A program made the translations under genes and the position numbers. DNA of 64,000 nucleotides, from assembly GCA_023664605.1 (NCBI GenBank), contig JAMPFF010000002.1, positions 287,930 through 351,929 of the forward strand, read 5' to 3'. This DNA comes from Clostridium sp. (GTDB lineage Bacteria > Bacillota > Clostridia > Lachnospirales > Lachnospiraceae). How positions within the stretch are numbered: the first letter of the stretch is position 1; each line of letters begins with the position of its first letter. Below the pieces are notes generated by a model. The model was not told where the DNA came from, made no database searches, and saw only the letters and a list, made by a program, of their open reading frames with translations. Of the stretch, positions 62,990-64,000 are shown in pieces.

Positions 62990-63019
62990 TGCAAGAATGA
63001 TACATTCATGTTTTATAAT
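62966..63019 (+). promoter_or_regulatory. GATGCAA repeats at 11-bp spacing before a -10 box
   Basis: GATGCAA at 62966, 62977 and 62988, and a degenerate GATAC at 62999, all exactly 11 bp apart, followed by TATAAT at 63014-63019. The -35 position has no consensus. The layout fits activator binding on one DNA face. The first repeats lie inside the end of ispD. Confidence 0.6.
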
Positions 63020-63053
63020 ATGGGAAAACGCAGAAAGTCCGACAAAGAAAATA

Positions 63054-63090
63054 GTGTGAAAAATCACACTGATGTGCTGATTTTTCACAC
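63054..63090. repeat. 13-bp inverted repeat after ispD
   Basis: GTGTGAAAAATCA/TGATTTTTCACAC (63054-63066, 63078-63090), with outer flanks ATAGT and ACTAT also able to pair around one bulge. No T-run afterwards. Confidence 0.85.
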
Positions 63091-63092
63091 GA

Positions 63093-63203
63093 CTATTTGT
63101 TTCTGAGCGAAAACAAATAGCCCTGATGGCAGACGAGAGAATCACAATACTGCAAGCAGTATGCGAATTTCTCGTCGCCTCTTCGCGACAAGTCGCTCAG
63201 AAA
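63093..63203 (+). promoter_or_regulatory. Branched leader structure before the terminal gene
   Basis: Outer helix TTTCTGAGCGA/TCGCTCAGAAA (63100-63110, 63193-63203) competes with CTATTTGTTT/AAACAAATAG (63093-63102, 63111-63120). Inside: GACGAGA/TCTCGTC (63132-63138, 63170-63176) enclosing ATACTGC-AA-GCAGTAT (63147-63162), and GCGAC-AA-GTCGC (63185-63196). Confidence 0.55.
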
Positions 63204-63242
63204 TGAGGATTAATATTTGCCGGAAAACGGGTGAGCAGGCAT

Positions 63243-64000
63243 ATGAGAAAGAAAAGACTGACAGGCTGGCTGGCGGCAGGGATTGTGGCGGCTCTGTTTC
63301 TGAGTCTGAATCTGAAAACGGGAACGCTGGAAGAACCGGAAGCGACGGAGGAAACTGCGGCTTTGGAGGAAACGCCGGAAACAGAACAAGAAGAGTCGCA
63401 GCAGGATTGGATTGTAGGAACATGGAAAACGAGAACAGATACGAGTGACTCTGCATTGGAAATGTGGATGCAAACCTATACCACATGTTTTTCTCCCGAT
63501 GGTCAGGTGGTTCATTACGGGCACCGGAATGTGGACAGAGGCAGCTGGAGGCGGATAGACGAGAATACGGTAGTTGCCGATTTTGAACAGTGTATTTACA
63601 AGGGAATCGGAGGGGAAGAATATCCGATATACGAGTACAGTGTTACTTACTGGTTCAATGAGGACAAAACTTCATTAAGCCGCAGTATGAAATATGGTGG
63701 ACAAAAGTATTTTAACGTCGGAGTGGAGAAAGAGGGGGAATGGGTATACTATCAGGCGTCGGACTTTGATAATTATGAAGAAATTTTACTGCGTGAAAGC
63801 GATGAATGTGAAATAGAGGAAGAATACGACACTATGGCGGTATTTCCGTATGAAGGAGAATTTTGCATTAAATTGGAAAAAAGATTGATAGGGATTGCGG
63901 AAGACTTGGCAAAGGGGCAGGAGGTAGAACTGGAAGAAATTGATTTGCCCTATGAGTTGGAGCAGGTGGCGTTTTACGACCTTACGGGTGACGGGAAAGA
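63243..64000 (+). CDS. Exported protein of unknown function, 3' end cut by window
   Basis: At least 252 residues without a stop. N-terminal signal or anchor (KRLTGWLAAGIVAALFLSLN), an acidic Glu/Thr/Pro linker (about 28-55), then a domain with WIVGTWKTRTDTSDSALEMW and repeated Trp/Tyr-rich beta strands that suggest a lipocalin-like small beta-barrel. A second glutamate-rich stretch is near 170-180. Start ATG 63243 follows GGGTGAGCAGG. The phased-repeat promoter and a long branched leader lie upstream. No family recognised. Confidence 0.75.
   Translation, partial: MRKKRLTGWLAAGIVAALFLSLNLKTGTLEEPEATEETAALEETPETEQEESQQDWIVGTWKTRTDTSDSALEMWMQTYTTCFSPDGQVVHYGHRNVDRGSWRRIDENTVVADFEQCIYKGIGGEEYPIYEYSVTYWFNEDKTSLSRSMKYGGQKYFNVGVEKEGEWVYYQASDFDNYEEILLRESDECEIEEEYDTMAVFPYEGEFCIKLEKRLIGIAEDLAKGQEVELEEIDLPYELEQVAFYDLTGDGK

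Overview
The window looks like a chromosome segment of a low-to-moderate GC Firmicute, most likely an anaerobic gut Lachnospiraceae (Clostridia). The support is indirect but consistent: AGGAGG-type ribosome binding sites throughout, sigma-A promoters (TTGACA/TATAAT type), a phosphate butyryltransferase-butyrate kinase pair (butyrate formation), KtrAB, a TsaB-RimI fusion, an FMN riboswitch in front of a RibU riboflavin transporter, BceRSAB-type peptide-antibiotic defence genes and glnA next to an ANTAR protein. No rRNA, tRNA, CRISPR array, prophage or complete insertion sequence was seen. Both window ends cut genes (an M3 peptidase on the left, an unknown exported protein on the right).

Layout. 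0-9.7 kb: M3 oligopeptidase, a small membrane protein, then a five-gene oligopeptide ABC importer (oppABCDF-like) with a strong promoter, an attenuator hairpin after the binding protein, and a poly-G frameshift just after the lipobox of the binding protein. 9.8-14.8 kb: a small membrane protein, an Rpn-type PD-(D/E)XK nuclease translationally coupled to an OmpR-type response regulator, then an ABC-2 transporter pair and a histidine kinase; four phased CTTAAC repeats precede the transporter. 14.9-26.3 kb: a 972-residue two-sensor/degenerate GGDEF/EAL receptor, a propeller-like exported protein, an acyltransferase, a glycosyltransferase, HisC-like aminotransferase, a small-multidrug-export-family protein and a secreted GH20 hexosaminidase. 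26.3-36.3 kb: methyltransferase, Hsp33, NAD synthetase, glnA-ANTAR, ptb-buk, and a GtrII-like membrane glucosyltransferase. 36.5-45.1 kb: secA, prfB (with its programmed +1 frameshift), a three-gene minus-strand cassette flanked by a 31-bp inverted repeat, and tex. 45.1-57.5 kb: ktrBA, riboswitch-ribU, bceRSAB, a MacAB-like efflux operon and a YcxB-like protein. 57.6-64 kb: the t6A genes tsaE, tsaB-rimI and tsaD with RNase Z, small exported/membrane proteins and ispD.

The most unusual content is between the genes. Many intergenic gaps hold long, perfect or covarying hairpins close to promoters and start codons. Two of them (42535-42690 before tex and 53269-53382 before the MacAB operon) share the same branched fold with compensatory base changes in at least two helices, which suggests a structured RNA family. 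Three further hairpins share the 13-mer CCGTGMRTTTGTG just upstream of start codons, three more share a GTGTGAAAAAT inverted repeat right after stop codons, and several leaders (10314-10362, 56993-57034, 63093-63203) can form mutually exclusive pairings or a pseudoknot. Two regulatory sites consist of direct repeats at helical (11-12 bp) spacing immediately upstream of a -10 box. I could not run homology or covariance searches, so novelty is a proposal and not a demonstrated fact.
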